From: Desulfobulbaceae bacterium DB1
GTDB lineage: Bacteria > Desulfobacterota > Desulfobulbia > Desulfobulbales > SURF-16
Assembly (NCBI GenBank): GCA_001914235.1
Contig: MQUF01000015.1
Coordinates: forward strand, 34,280-98,279
Direction of reading: 5' to 3'
DNA length: 64,000 bases
Shown: positions 17,711 to 26,119 of the stretch, piece by piece
Layout of the letters: every line of letters begins with the position of its first letter
How positions within the stretch are numbered: position 1 is the stretch's first letter
Program-made: the position numbers and the translations under genes
The notes under the pieces: model-generated
The model's input: only the letters and a program-made list of their open reading frames with translations
Told to the model about the DNA's origin: nothing
Databases searched by the model: none

Positions 17711-20700
17711 ATGGCCGACAGGAAAAAATTTCGTGCAACAGCCCACGGCCTGGTGTTGACACTGGTCGCTGTTCTGTTCGTGCTCTTTTGGCGCGAAGCT
17801 TCCTGCGGCACGGTCGGTGAACAGGACGTTTCACGACCGCCGATCAGTTCCGCTTCTGAAAAAGACTATCCCCCCTTTTGTTTTGTCGATGCCGATGGCG
17901 GGGTGAGCGGTTTTTCCGTTGAACTGCTGCGCGCCGCCCTTGGCGCCATGGAGCGGAAGGTGGACTTCCGCACCGGTTCCTGGCCGGAGGTGCGGGGCTG
18001 GCTGGAAAAAGGCGAGGTCGCAGCCCTTCCTCTCGTGGGGCGAACCCCGGAACGGGAATTGCTTTTTGATTTCACCTTCCCGTACATGACCCTGCATGGG
18101 GCCATTGTCGTGCGGAAAGACACGACCGATATTCATGATCTTCACGATTTACGCGGTCGCCGGGTTGCGGTCATGCAGGGTGACAACGCCGAGGAGTTCA
18201 TGCGGCGTGAGGAGCGAGGAATCACGCTCCATACAGTCCCGTCGTTTGATATTGCCTTGCGGGAGCTTTCCCAGGGCCGTCATGACGCAGTGGTAATTCA
18301 GCGGCTGGTGGCCCTGCGCCTCATTCAGGAAACCGGGCTTGCCGATCTGCGTATCGTCAACAAGCCCATAGAAGACTTCCGTCAGGATTTCTGTTTCGCG
18401 GTGCATGAAGGAGACAGGGATACCCTGGCCCTTTTAAACGAGGGGCTGGCCTTGGTCATGGCGGACGGCACCTATCGCAACCTCCACGCCAAGTGGTTTG
18501 CCCGCCTGGAGCTGCCCTCCAATCGCCGCCTTGTCATCGGTGGCGATCAAAACTACCCTCCCTTTGAATTTCTTGACGAAAACGGCCGGCCGGCCGGTTA
18601 CAATGTCGATCTGACCCGAGCAATCGCCCGGGAAACAGGGCTTGACATCGAAATCCGCCTCGGGCCGTGGACGGAAATCCGACAGGCCCTGGCTCGGGCC
18701 GAGATCGACGCCGTGCAAGGTATGTTTTATTCATCCGAGCGGGACAAGACATTTGACTTCACCCCGCCGCATATGGTTAATCATTGCGTCAGCGTTGTTC
18801 GCACAGGGGCGATTCCGCCCGGCACTGTCGAGGAGCTGGCCGGGAAACGCATTGTCGTTGAACGGGGCGATATCATGCACGATTTCCTCCTGGAACAGGG
18901 ACTTGGCGGTCAGGTCGCGGCGGCGGACACCCAGGAGGAGGCACTGCGGCAACTGGTCGCGGGCGAACATGACTGCGCCCTGGTTTCCCGGATTACCGCC
19001 CGCTACTGGATGACGCAACACGGCTGGGACAATTTGCTTCTCGGTCGGCAGCCGTTTCTTTCCCCCGGCTATTGCTACGCCGTTCCGCACGGACATAAGG
19101 CTCTGCTGGCCCAGCTGGCCGAAGGCCTGAAGGTGCTGGATGAAACCGGTGAATACCGGCGCATCTACGAAAAATGGATGGGAATTTACGAGGAGCCGGT
19201 CCCCGGTTGGCGCGAAGTTCTTCGCCATGTTGCCATGGCGGCCGTCCCCCTGCTGGTGATCCTGCTTGCGGTTTTTCTCTGGTCGTGGTCATTGCGTCGG
19301 CAGGTGGCGCTGAAAACTCAAGAACTGCGGCACAGCACCGAGCTGCAGCGGGCCATGGTCGCCTGTTCGCCCGTGGCCCTCTACAGCGTTGATCCGGAAG
19401 GATGTGTCACCTCCTGGAATGCATCGGCGGAAAGGGTTTTCGGCTGGTCGGCTGATGAAATCATGGGCAAACCCCTGCCGATCGTGCCGGCGGAAAAAAT
19501 GGAAGAGTTCGCCGGTCTGCGCGTTCTTGTCGGCGCGGGAGAGGGCTTTGCCGCCAGGGAAGTCGAGCGGCGGAAAAAGGACGGCAGCCTGTTTATCGGC
19601 AGTCTTTCGGCTGCCCCGATTCGTGATGCAAGAGGTATGATCATCGGTATCATGGGGGCCATGGAGGATATTTCCCAGCGCAAGGAAGACGAACGAAAGC
19701 TTGCCGAAAGTGAGAAAAGATTCCGGCGCGCCATTGAGGAGGCGCCGTTTCCCATCATGATCCATGCCGATGACGGCGAGATACTGGTTCTCAGTCGGGT
19801 CTGGCTGGAGATCACGGGATACGGCGGCGAAGAAATGGCCACCATTGCCGACTGGACTTCCCTGGCTTGCGGAGAAAGGAGCGAAGAAGTCCGGACGACG
19901 ATTGCCCGGTCGTATTCCCTGACTGATCGTACAGCAGAGGGAGAGTTTGAAGTCATCTGCAAGGACGGCTGCCGACGGATCTGGAGTTTCAGTTCAACGC
20001 CGCTGGGGCTGCTTGCCGACGGGCGGCGGGCCGTTATCAGCATGGCTGCGGATATCACCGCCATGAAACAGGCGCAGGAGCGCATCCAGCATTTGAACAA
20101 TGTGTTGCGCGCGATTCGCGATGTCAATCATTTGATCGTGCACGAACGAAATTCTCAAGCCATGATTCGGGAGTGTTGCTTCCTGCTGGTGAACAACCGC
20201 GGTTACTCCTCCGCCCTGATCGTGCTCACCGATGAAAACGAGCAACCCTTCTTCTGGGCCAAGGCCGGCATTGCCGCATTGTCGCCGGAGCTGGACAGCA
20301 TGCTTGCCCAGGGACAACTTCCCCCCTGTTGCCGGTCTTTCCCGGGGGACAAGAATGTTGTAGTGATGTCCGACCGGCGGAATGAATGCGGGCAATGTCC
20401 TGTCGCCGAGGCCAAGAGCGGTGACACGCTCTCACTGTGCACTCGTCTCGTTCATAGAGACGAATCCTTCGGTTATCTGGCGGCCGACCTGGGGCATGAC
20501 CTGAATGTCGACGAAGAAGAGCTGTCCCTCTTTGGTGAAATAGCCGGAGATCTTGCCTATGCCCTCAAATCACTGCAGATAGACGAGGCCCGGAAAAAGT
20601 CCGAAAGCAAAAGTATGGCCTTGGAGAAACAACTGGCCCAAGCCCAGAAGATGGAATCGGTCGGGCGACTGGCCGGGGGTGTGGCCCATGATTACAACAA

Positions 20701-21790
20701 TATGCTCAGCGTCATAATCGGTTACGCGGGGCTTGTTTTGGAAAAAATGGAGGAAAAAGATGTTCTGCGCGCCGATATCAATGAAATTCTCGCGGCGGCA
20801 AAACGTTCAGCCGACATCACCCGGCAGTTACTGGCCTTTGCCCGGCAGCAGATCGTTGAGCCCAGAGTGCTTGATCTGAATGAGACCGTGGAAAGCATGC
20901 TGAAAATGCTGCACCGCCTTATCGGTGAAGATCTTGAGCTGGTCTGGCATCCAGCCGCGACCCTGTGGCCGGTCAAAATTGACCCGACGCAGATCGATCA
21001 GATTATGGCCAATCTCTGCGTCAATGCCCGGGATGCTATCAACGACGTCGGAAAAATCACCATCGAAACGGATACCGTTGTCTTTGACGAATCATACTGT
21101 GCTGATCACGCAGGATTCATTCCGGGCGATTTTGTCTTGCTGGCGGTCAGCGATGACGGTTGCGGCATGGACAGAGAAACCATGGAGAAAATTTTTGAGC
21201 CGTTTTTTACGACTAAAAAGCTAGGACGCGGCACCGGACTTGGGTTGGCTACCGTTTACGGCATCGTCAAGCAAAACAAGGGATTTATCAACGTCTATAG
21301 TGAGCCGGGCAAGGGAACCACGTTTAAAGTTTATCTGCCCAGGGAAGCGGAAGGCCGGGTAACGAAGGATCGTGCCGGGATCGTAGAGGAAATTCCGCAG
21401 GGACGTGGTGAAAACGTGCTGGTGGTTGAGGATGAATCCTTGATTCTGAAGCTGGCAGAGAGAATTCTCACGGGCCTCGGCTACCGGGTTTTTCTGGCGG
21501 AAACCCCGGCCGCAGCACTGCGGGTGGTCGCGGAGTGCGGTGAAAAAATTTCCCTGCTGATCACCGATGTCGTCATGCCCGGAATGAACGGCCGTGAATT
21601 AGCGGAACGGTTGCAGTCCCTGCATCCGGATATTAAGTGCCTCTTCATGTCAGGGTACACCGCCAATGTCATTGCCCATCGGGGGGTTCTGAAAGAGGGG
21701 GTTCATTTTATCCAGAAACCTTTTTCCCAAAAAGATATGGCTGTCAAAGTGCGAACTGTGCTGGACATGGAGCCTCATTCGGTATCCTGA
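17711..21790 (+). CDS. Hybrid sensor histidine kinase with two periplasmic solute-binding domains
   Basis: 1359 residues, BvgS/EvgS-like. In order: N-terminal membrane segment ([14 protein letters not shown]), two SBP_bac_3 modules (about 50-260 and 270-495; both carry NYPPFEF or DYPPFCF ligand-pocket starts), a membrane helix near 510-530, two PAS domains (about 550-665 and 670-790), a GAF-like region (810-960), HisKA with the phospho-acceptor H993 in [11 protein letters not shown], an HATPase domain with [12 protein letters not shown], and a receiver with D1286 and KPF. ATG 17711 is chosen for the GGAGGTG ribosome site; the frame is open upstream to 17627. No output regulator is adjacent. 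Confidence 0.9.
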   Translation: MADRKKFRATAHGLVLTLVAVLFVLFWREASCGTVGEQDVSRPPISSASEKDYPPFCFVDADGGVSGFSVELLRAALGAMERKVDFRTGSWPEVRGWLEKGEVAALPLVGRTPERELLFDFTFPYMTLHGAIVVRKDTTDIHDLHDLRGRRVAVMQGDNAEEFMRREERGITLHTVPSFDIALRELSQGRHDAVVIQRLVALRLIQETGLADLRIVNKPIEDFRQDFCFAVHEGDRDTLALLNEGLALVMADGTYRNLHAKWFARLELPSNRRLVIGGDQNYPPFEFLDENGRPAGYNVDLTRAIARETGLDIEIRLGPWTEIRQALARAEIDAVQGMFYSSERDKTFDFTPPHMVNHCVSVVRTGAIPPGTVEELAGKRIVVERGDIMHDFLLEQGLGGQVAAADTQEEALRQLVAGEHDCALVSRITARYWMTQHGWDNLLLGRQPFLSPGYCYAVPHGHKALLAQLAEGLKVLDETGEYRRIYEKWMGIYEEPVPGWREVLRHVAMAAVPLLVILLAVFLWSWSLRRQVALKTQELRHSTELQRAMVACSPVALYSVDPEGCVTSWNASAERVFGWSADEIMGKPLPIVPAEKMEEFAGLRVLVGAGEGFAAREVERRKKDGSLFIGSLSAAPIRDARGMIIGIMGAMEDISQRKEDERKLAESEKRFRRAIEEAPFPIMIHADDGEILVLSRVWLEITGYGGEEMATIADWTSLACGERSEEVRTTIARSYSLTDRTAEGEFEVICKDGCRRIWSFSSTPLGLLADGRRAVISMAADITAMKQAQERIQHLNNVLRAIRDVNHLIVHERNSQAMIRECCFLLVNNRGYSSALIVLTDENEQPFFWAKAGIAALSPELDSMLAQGQLPPCCRSFPGDKNVVVMSDRRNECGQCPVAEAKSGDTLSLCTRLVHRDESFGYLAADLGHDLNVDEEELSLFGEIAGDLAYALKSLQIDEARKKSESKSMALEKQLAQAQKMESVGRLAGGVAHDYNNMLSVIIGYAGLVLEKMEEKDVLRADINEILAAAKRSADITRQLLAFARQQIVEPRVLDLNETVESMLKMLHRLIGEDLELVWHPAATLWPVKIDPTQIDQIMANLCVNARDAINDVGKITIETDTVVFDESYCADHAGFIPGDFVLLAVSDDGCGMDRETMEKIFEPFFTTKKLGRGTGLGLATVYGIVKQNKGFINVYSEPGKGTTFKVYLPREAEGRVTKDRAGIVEEIPQGRGENVLVVEDESLILKLAERILTGLGYRVFLAETPAAALRVVAECGEKISLLITDVVMPGMNGRELAERLQSLHPDIKCLFMSGYTANVIAHRGVLKEGVHFIQKPFSQKDMAVKVRTVLDMEPHSVS

Positions 21791-21798
21791 CGAGTGGA

Positions 21799-21832
21799 GT
21801 GGTTGGAAAATCCCGGCGATGCCGGCAACCAC
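21799..21832 (+). terminator. Hairpin after the hybrid kinase gene, possible terminator
   Basis: GTGGTTG (21799-21805) pairs with CAACCAC (21826-21832), with an inner CCGGC/GCCGG pair. No T run follows, so this may be a transcript-end structure rather than an intrinsic terminator. Confidence 0.4.
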
Positions 21833-21935
21833 CCCGCTTTCCCAGAAACGCAGTGCGAGAATGTCGTTGGTCTGAAAACCGAGAAATTTCAAGTTACCGA
21901 TTTCTTGTTTCTCTTCCCGTGAAAGTCCTCATGTC

Positions 21936-22075
21936 TTATCCCATGTCAGTATCACAAAGGTCGCCAGGGCGGTCAGCAGGCAGATCGAACCTGCGTTGCC
22001 CAGTTCGGTGCTTGGCCGCAAACATTCCGCAGATCGCGCAGCGTGCGTCGCTGTCGATACTGTCCGGCGGAGCGG
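21936..22075 (-). pseudogene. Possible remnant of a NosL-like cysteine protein
   Basis: On the minus strand the frame reads YAAPPDSIDSDARCAICGMF followed by AAKH, which resembles the N-terminal CxxCGMFVAK core of NosL-family copper-binding proteins, including a signal-peptide-like end before it. After that point the similarity is lost and the frame stops early; a signal peptide is also missing. This looks like a decayed fragment in the 418-bp gap between the kinase and the regulator. A chance match is possible. Confidence 0.3.
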
Positions 22076-22105
22076 CGTAAACCGGAGGAAAAATATTGAC
22101 ATCCA

Positions 22106-22155
22106 TATCACAAGGTGGTACCAATTGTTGGAAGTATTAGTATCACAATGTGGTA
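22106..22155 (+). promoter_or_regulatory. Two copies of a palindromic operator-like site upstream of the HTH gene
   Basis: TATCAC-N3-GTGGTA occurs at 22106-22120 and again at 22141-22155, centres 35 bp apart. A TTGACA lies just upstream at 22096-22101. The arrangement, 54 bp before the HTH gene, suggests an operator pair for that regulator acting on itself; this is inference. Confidence 0.5.
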
Positions 22156-22208
22156 TTAGTGTCAAAGGGTTCGGTGAAATTTTAAAAATGACGTAGAGAA
22201 ACAGATTC

Positions 22209-22604
22209 ATGAAACAAAATGAACTGGTCCGGATTCGCAACAAATTAGCAAAGACACAAAAGCAACTCGCTGCGATTCTTGGTGTTTCCGTTCGAGCAAT
22301 TCGGAGTTATGAACAGGGGACCCGCACTATTCCCGCCTATGTCGAGCGGCAGCTCTATTTTGTTTTAAGCCAGAAAAATGGAACCCTGACAACGGGAAAG
22401 CTCTGTTGGGATGTGAAAAAGTGTCCTCTGGAAAGAAGAAAAAGATGCCCGGCATGGGAGTTCAAATGTGGTGCGCTTTGCTGGTTTATCAACGGAACCG
22501 TTTGTGAATGCGCGACCCTGGAAAACTGGGACGACAAAATGGCGGTTTGCCGTAAATGCGAAGTCTTGCAATCGATTCTTAAGGAGCATGATCTTGACCA
22601 ATGA
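22209..22604 (+). CDS. HTH (Xre-type) regulator with C-terminal two-CW cysteine cluster
   Basis: 131 residues. N-terminal HTH (about 5-45: LAKTQKQLAAILGVSVRAIR, SYEQGTRTIP). The C-terminal half has eight or more cysteines in the pattern LCWDVKKCP...CPAW...CGALCWFINGTVC...CRKC, the two-CW domain frequent in Desulfobacterota, presumably a metal or Fe-S site. A redox- or metal-responsive regulator is plausible. The duplicated palindrome upstream may be its binding site. Ligand and targets unknown. Confidence 0.8.
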   Translation: MKQNELVRIRNKLAKTQKQLAAILGVSVRAIRSYEQGTRTIPAYVERQLYFVLSQKNGTLTTGKLCWDVKKCPLERRKRCPAWEFKCGALCWFINGTVCECATLENWDDKMAVCRKCEVLQSILKEHDLDQ

Positions 22605-22671
22605 GCGTTAACCGACCCCCTCATGACGGCATTTTGTGGAGCCGCTTACCAAAAAACATAGGGGGGAAACC

Positions 22672-22791
22672 ATGCAAATGCATAGCGGAAAGTTGGCGCG
22701 CGCCATTGCTGTAAGCGCGATGCTTGTCGGCGCCCTGCTTTCCGTCCTCCGCCTTGCGGCAATGGAACCGCAGGCCGTTAAGGAGGAGTGA
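22672..22791 (+). CDS. Small hydrophobic peptide, 39 residues
   Basis: ATG 22672 follows a strong GGGGGGAAAC ribosome-like site and opens a 39-residue frame with a short basic start, a hydrophobic middle (AIAVSAMLVGALLSVLRLAA) and an acidic tail ending KEE. It looks like a single-span membrane peptide or a cut-down signal-peptide protein. No family recognised. It sits between the HTH gene and the end of the convergent lipoprotein gene. Confidence 0.4.
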   Translation: MQMHSGKLARAIAVSAMLVGALLSVLRLAAMEPQAVKEE

Positions 22792-22828
22792 TTTTTTCCG
22801 TCGGAAGCGCCGACAGGTGGTCAATCCT

Positions 22829-23251
22829 TTATTCCCTTGCCTTCACAATCATGGCCTCGCCCAGCTTTTCAGCTATTTTCTGCGCCGCGATGCCCGTGGC
22901 GAAAAATCTTCCCAGGCCGACTGAGACCGATGTCGTCTGGACGCCGGAATCGGTGGTGAAATTGCCGAAGGTCGAGTAGGCGTCTCTGCTGCCGTCGGCT
23001 GCCTTTGCCTGCAACGGCATGACGTCCGTCACGCCGCTCGTCTGATCCTTACCCCGCACTGCCACCGGGATGACCGCGACACTGGTTGTTTTGAATCCGA
23101 GGGTGATCTCCGGCGCTCCCTCGCCGCCCCCGGAGGCTTCCAGTCCAAGAGTCGTCTTGTCGGTAAAAACCAGGGGGAAGGTGCTGCCGCAACCGGCAAG
23201 GGTAATCGGTAAAAGGGCGGCGATGAGTGATCGTGTCAGGCTTTTTTTCAT
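22829..23251 (-). CDS. Small lipoprotein of unknown function
   Basis: 140 residues. Type II signal peptide with lipobox LAGCG (SLIAALLPITLAGCG). The mature part contains a repeat-poor, Gly/Ser/Thr-rich segment (GLEASGGGEGAPEITLGFKT) suggestive of beta structure. The start overlaps the stop of the upstream lipoprotein gene by four bases, so the two are co-translated. Likely last gene of the leftward FecR/cyclase cluster. Confidence 0.75.
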   Translation of the reverse strand: MKKSLTRSLIAALLPITLAGCGSTFPLVFTDKTTLGLEASGGGEGAPEITLGFKTTSVAVIPVAVRGKDQTSGVTDVMPLQAKAADGSRDAYSTFGNFTTDSGVQTTSVSVGLGRFFATGIAAQKIAEKLGEAMIVKARE

Positions 23252-23649
23252 TTTGTTTCTCCTTGTTCATTTGTATCGGGCGTTTTTTGGAGAAAACAGA
23301 CTCCGTCCATATCGTCGAGAAGCACCTTGATGTTGTTTGCCTGTGCTTCATTTTCGATCCAGAACAGGACATGGCAGGATGGCTCGATTGCCGCCATCCG
23401 CAGATCGACATAACCCAGGGAAAAAGAACCGTCCACGGCAAAGGCACCGATGCCGTCGAGAGAAAGCATGTAGCCGTCAGCGCCTTGCGGCGCGTCAATG
23501 GTAATTACGCCGATTCCGCGGGTGACTTCGGTCTTTCCCGTTTTGTCGTGGACATGGACGACGGCGCAACCCGATGTGGTCCATAGCAGAAACAAGGTCA
23601 GGTTGAGATGACAAAATACTTTTTTTCGATTCCAGTTGCGCCCCGGCAA
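23248..23649 (-). CDS. Small lipoprotein of unknown function, partner of the downstream lipoprotein
   Basis: 133 residues; hydrophobic stretch LNLTLFLLWTTSGCAVV with a lipobox-like TSGC. The rest shows no recognised domain. Overlaps the next gene at 23248-23251. The 130-bp gap 23650-23779 to the cyclase gene holds no evident gene. Confidence 0.65.
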   Translation of the reverse strand: MPGRNWNRKKVFCHLNLTLFLLWTTSGCAVVHVHDKTGKTEVTRGIGVITIDAPQGADGYMLSLDGIGAFAVDGSFSLGYVDLRMAAIEPSCHVLFWIENEAQANNIKVLLDDMDGVCFLQKTPDTNEQGETK

Positions 23650-23779
23650 AGTCGTTTCCCCCTTCTCTTTTTCTACTTCATTTTGATGGTATATGGCAAG
23701 GGCGGAAAGAGACGGGCAAATGTTTGCGGCCAGGTGCGGCCAAGCTCAGGGGTTTGGCGACGCCGTCGTTGCCCTGGCG

Positions 23780-26017
23780 TTATTTTTCCGTGAAGACGAA
23801 AACGCCGTCCCAGTCCGGAGGGGGAGGTGAATGGCGGAAGAGTTCGATTCGTTTCAGATACAGGAGGTACACCTTTTCTTCATGTGTCCGGCAGAGGGAT
23901 TGGAGGATCGTGGCCGACCGATCAAAATCCTGCCCCTGATAGGCATGAATCGCCTCCGAAAACAAATCGGCACGCTTGCGATCATTTTCCTCCGGTTCCC
24001 CTTCACACAGGGGTTCGTAAATGGTGACCGGCAGTTTTTTTCCTTTGACCCGAACCCGGTCGATGAAGCGGCAGAAAAAGCGGTCGCCCAAGGCAGCCCT
24101 GGTGGTTTCACTGATAAGGATGCGACACCCGTAAACCTTGGTCAGGCCCTCCAGCCGCGAGGCCAGGTTGACGTTGTCGCCGATTACCGTGTAGTCGAAG
24201 CGCTGGCTGCTGCCGAAGTTGCCCACATTGACATCACCGGAATTCAATCCGATGCCGATTTCCACCTTGGGCAGTTGTTCCTTGTCCAGTTCCAGCTGCA
24301 GTTCCTGTAAGCGTTTGATGGATGCAAGCGAGGCCCGCACCGCCTTGGCCGCATGGTTGCCGTCAGCAAGAGGCGCACCCCAGATGGCCATGACCGCGTC
24401 GCCGATATATTTATCCACCGTGCCGTCATGGGCCAGCAGCACGTCGGTCATGGCGGTGAGATAGCGGTTCATGAAGCGCCCGAGCTGATCCGGGGTCATT
24501 TTTTCGGAAATGGAGGTGAAATCACGAATGTCGCTGAAGAAAACAGTAAGGTTTCTCACCTGGCCGGACAGGGAAAGGCTGGCCGGGTCCTTGATGATTT
24601 CGTTCACCACCTGGGGCGAGACATAGTGGCCGAAGGCGTCACGCAAAAACCGCTTTTCCCGTCCGGCAAAGAAGTAATTGGACAGGGTCACTCCCAGAAA
24701 AATCGTGCTGAGGGACAACAGGGGATAGGTGATACCGACAATTTGATTGTGGCGGAAGAAGAAATAGGAGCCGCCTAGCGTTGCCAGAATGGCGAACATG
24801 CCGCCGATCCCTCCGGCCAGGGGGGTGGAGTAAGACAGCAGGGCGCTGAGCAGGATGCCGATGACAACAACAAGGGTATAGGTCATGCCGATTTCCGTGT
24901 AGCGGTCATAGGTCAGCGGATCGGCCTGCAGGAGGTTGTCGATGATCGTTGCCTGGATTTCCACCCCGGGGAAAATATTGGAAAAGGGGGTGGCTCGCAG
25001 GTCAAGCAGTCCGGCGGCCGAGGTGCCGATAAGAACGTATTTGTCGCGCAGTTGATCGCGGTGCCGGCCTTGCAGGATGTCGGCGGCGGAGAGAAAAGGA
25101 AAGGTGTGGACCGGACCACGGAAGTTCACGGTAATCTGTCCCTGGTCGTCGGTTGGGATAAAACGCCCGCCGACGGTAATGCCCAGGATGGCGTTCCTGT
25201 TGTTTTGCAGCTGTCGGGAAAGATGGATGGTGATTTCCTCTTCCCCTGCTCCGACCCGCATGGTTTCGAGCGCCAGGGAGGGATACGGGACATTGTCCAG
25301 GATCATGAAAAGCGGGACTTTGCGGATGGTGCCGGACGGGTCGGGGAAGACATTGAAGAATCCCTCGCTTTCACTTTGCGCCACCTCGCTGACGTTGACA
25401 ATGGCGCGCCCGGCAGGGATGAAGTTTATGGCGGCAAAAGGGGGAGCGGTGGGAGCAAGGCGGATGGTGCAGGAAGGGAAGGGTTTGGGGTCGGCCGAGC
25501 CTGCATGCCGGTCCGTCTCGAAAACGTAGCCGAGAACACTTGGTATCGCCGCCAGGGTATTGCCGAGAATCAGGTCATGGTCAAGGGCCGGGTTCTCTAG
25601 CAGCAGCTGCCGTTTTTCCCCGGAAACAGGGGAGTCGAGCAGGCTGATTATGTTGTCAAGGTGATTTTTGGGAGAAGTCCGGTCTGCTTCGGCAAAAACA
25701 AAATCAAAGCCGATGACCCTGGCGCCGGCTTGTGAAATCCTGTCCGCCAGGTCGGCGATGATATTGCGGGGCCAGGGCCATTGGCCGATGCGGGCCAGGC
25801 TGTCATTGTCGATGTCGACGATAACCACGGCGTCGCTGGTGGCTGTTTTCCCCCGCATGGAAAACAGGGCGTCGGTCAGACGGTTGTCAAAGGAGGCGAG
25901 CAGTTGCGGTTTGTTGCTGCCGAATGAGTAATAGAGCACGACCGCGGCAAGAACCAGCAGGCAGCCGATTTTAAAGGGTGAGGGTTTGAGAAGTGTGGGA
26001 AGTTTCAAATCGAACAC
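23780..26017 (-). CDS. CHASE2-domain adenylate/guanylate cyclase
   Basis: 745 residues. N-terminal membrane helix (about 16-34), a large extracytoplasmic CHASE2 domain (about 40-385, VVIVDIDNDSLARIGQWPWP), three membrane helices (about 390-465), then a class III cyclase domain with metal sites in FFSDIRDFTSISE and VDKYIGDAVMAIWG, and the YTVIGDNVNLASRLE segment. Likely makes cAMP in response to an envelope signal. Next to a FecR protein and a TPR/barrel protein, a set often seen together. Confidence 0.92.
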   Translation of the reverse strand: MFDLKLPTLLKPSPFKIGCLLVLAAVVLYYSFGSNKPQLLASFDNRLTDALFSMRGKTATSDAVVIVDIDNDSLARIGQWPWPRNIIADLADRISQAGARVIGFDFVFAEADRTSPKNHLDNIISLLDSPVSGEKRQLLLENPALDHDLILGNTLAAIPSVLGYVFETDRHAGSADPKPFPSCTIRLAPTAPPFAAINFIPAGRAIVNVSEVAQSESEGFFNVFPDPSGTIRKVPLFMILDNVPYPSLALETMRVGAGEEEITIHLSRQLQNNRNAILGITVGGRFIPTDDQGQITVNFRGPVHTFPFLSAADILQGRHRDQLRDKYVLIGTSAAGLLDLRATPFSNIFPGVEIQATIIDNLLQADPLTYDRYTEIGMTYTLVVVIGILLSALLSYSTPLAGGIGGMFAILATLGGSYFFFRHNQIVGITYPLLSLSTIFLGVTLSNYFFAGREKRFLRDAFGHYVSPQVVNEIIKDPASLSLSGQVRNLTVFFSDIRDFTSISEKMTPDQLGRFMNRYLTAMTDVLLAHDGTVDKYIGDAVMAIWGAPLADGNHAAKAVRASLASIKRLQELQLELDKEQLPKVEIGIGLNSGDVNVGNFGSSQRFDYTVIGDNVNLASRLEGLTKVYGCRILISETTRAALGDRFFCRFIDRVRVKGKKLPVTIYEPLCEGEPEENDRKRADLFSEAIHAYQGQDFDRSATILQSLCRTHEEKVYLLYLKRIELFRHSPPPPDWDGVFVFTEK

Positions 26018-26119
26018 TCAATCTTTTGCGTCATGGTCTGCCGCCGTCAAGCGGAGGGCGTGGCCCGTTTCCCCCGGAGCGGGAAGACCGGCCGATGCGG
26101 GGCCGGGACTCCGGTTTTT

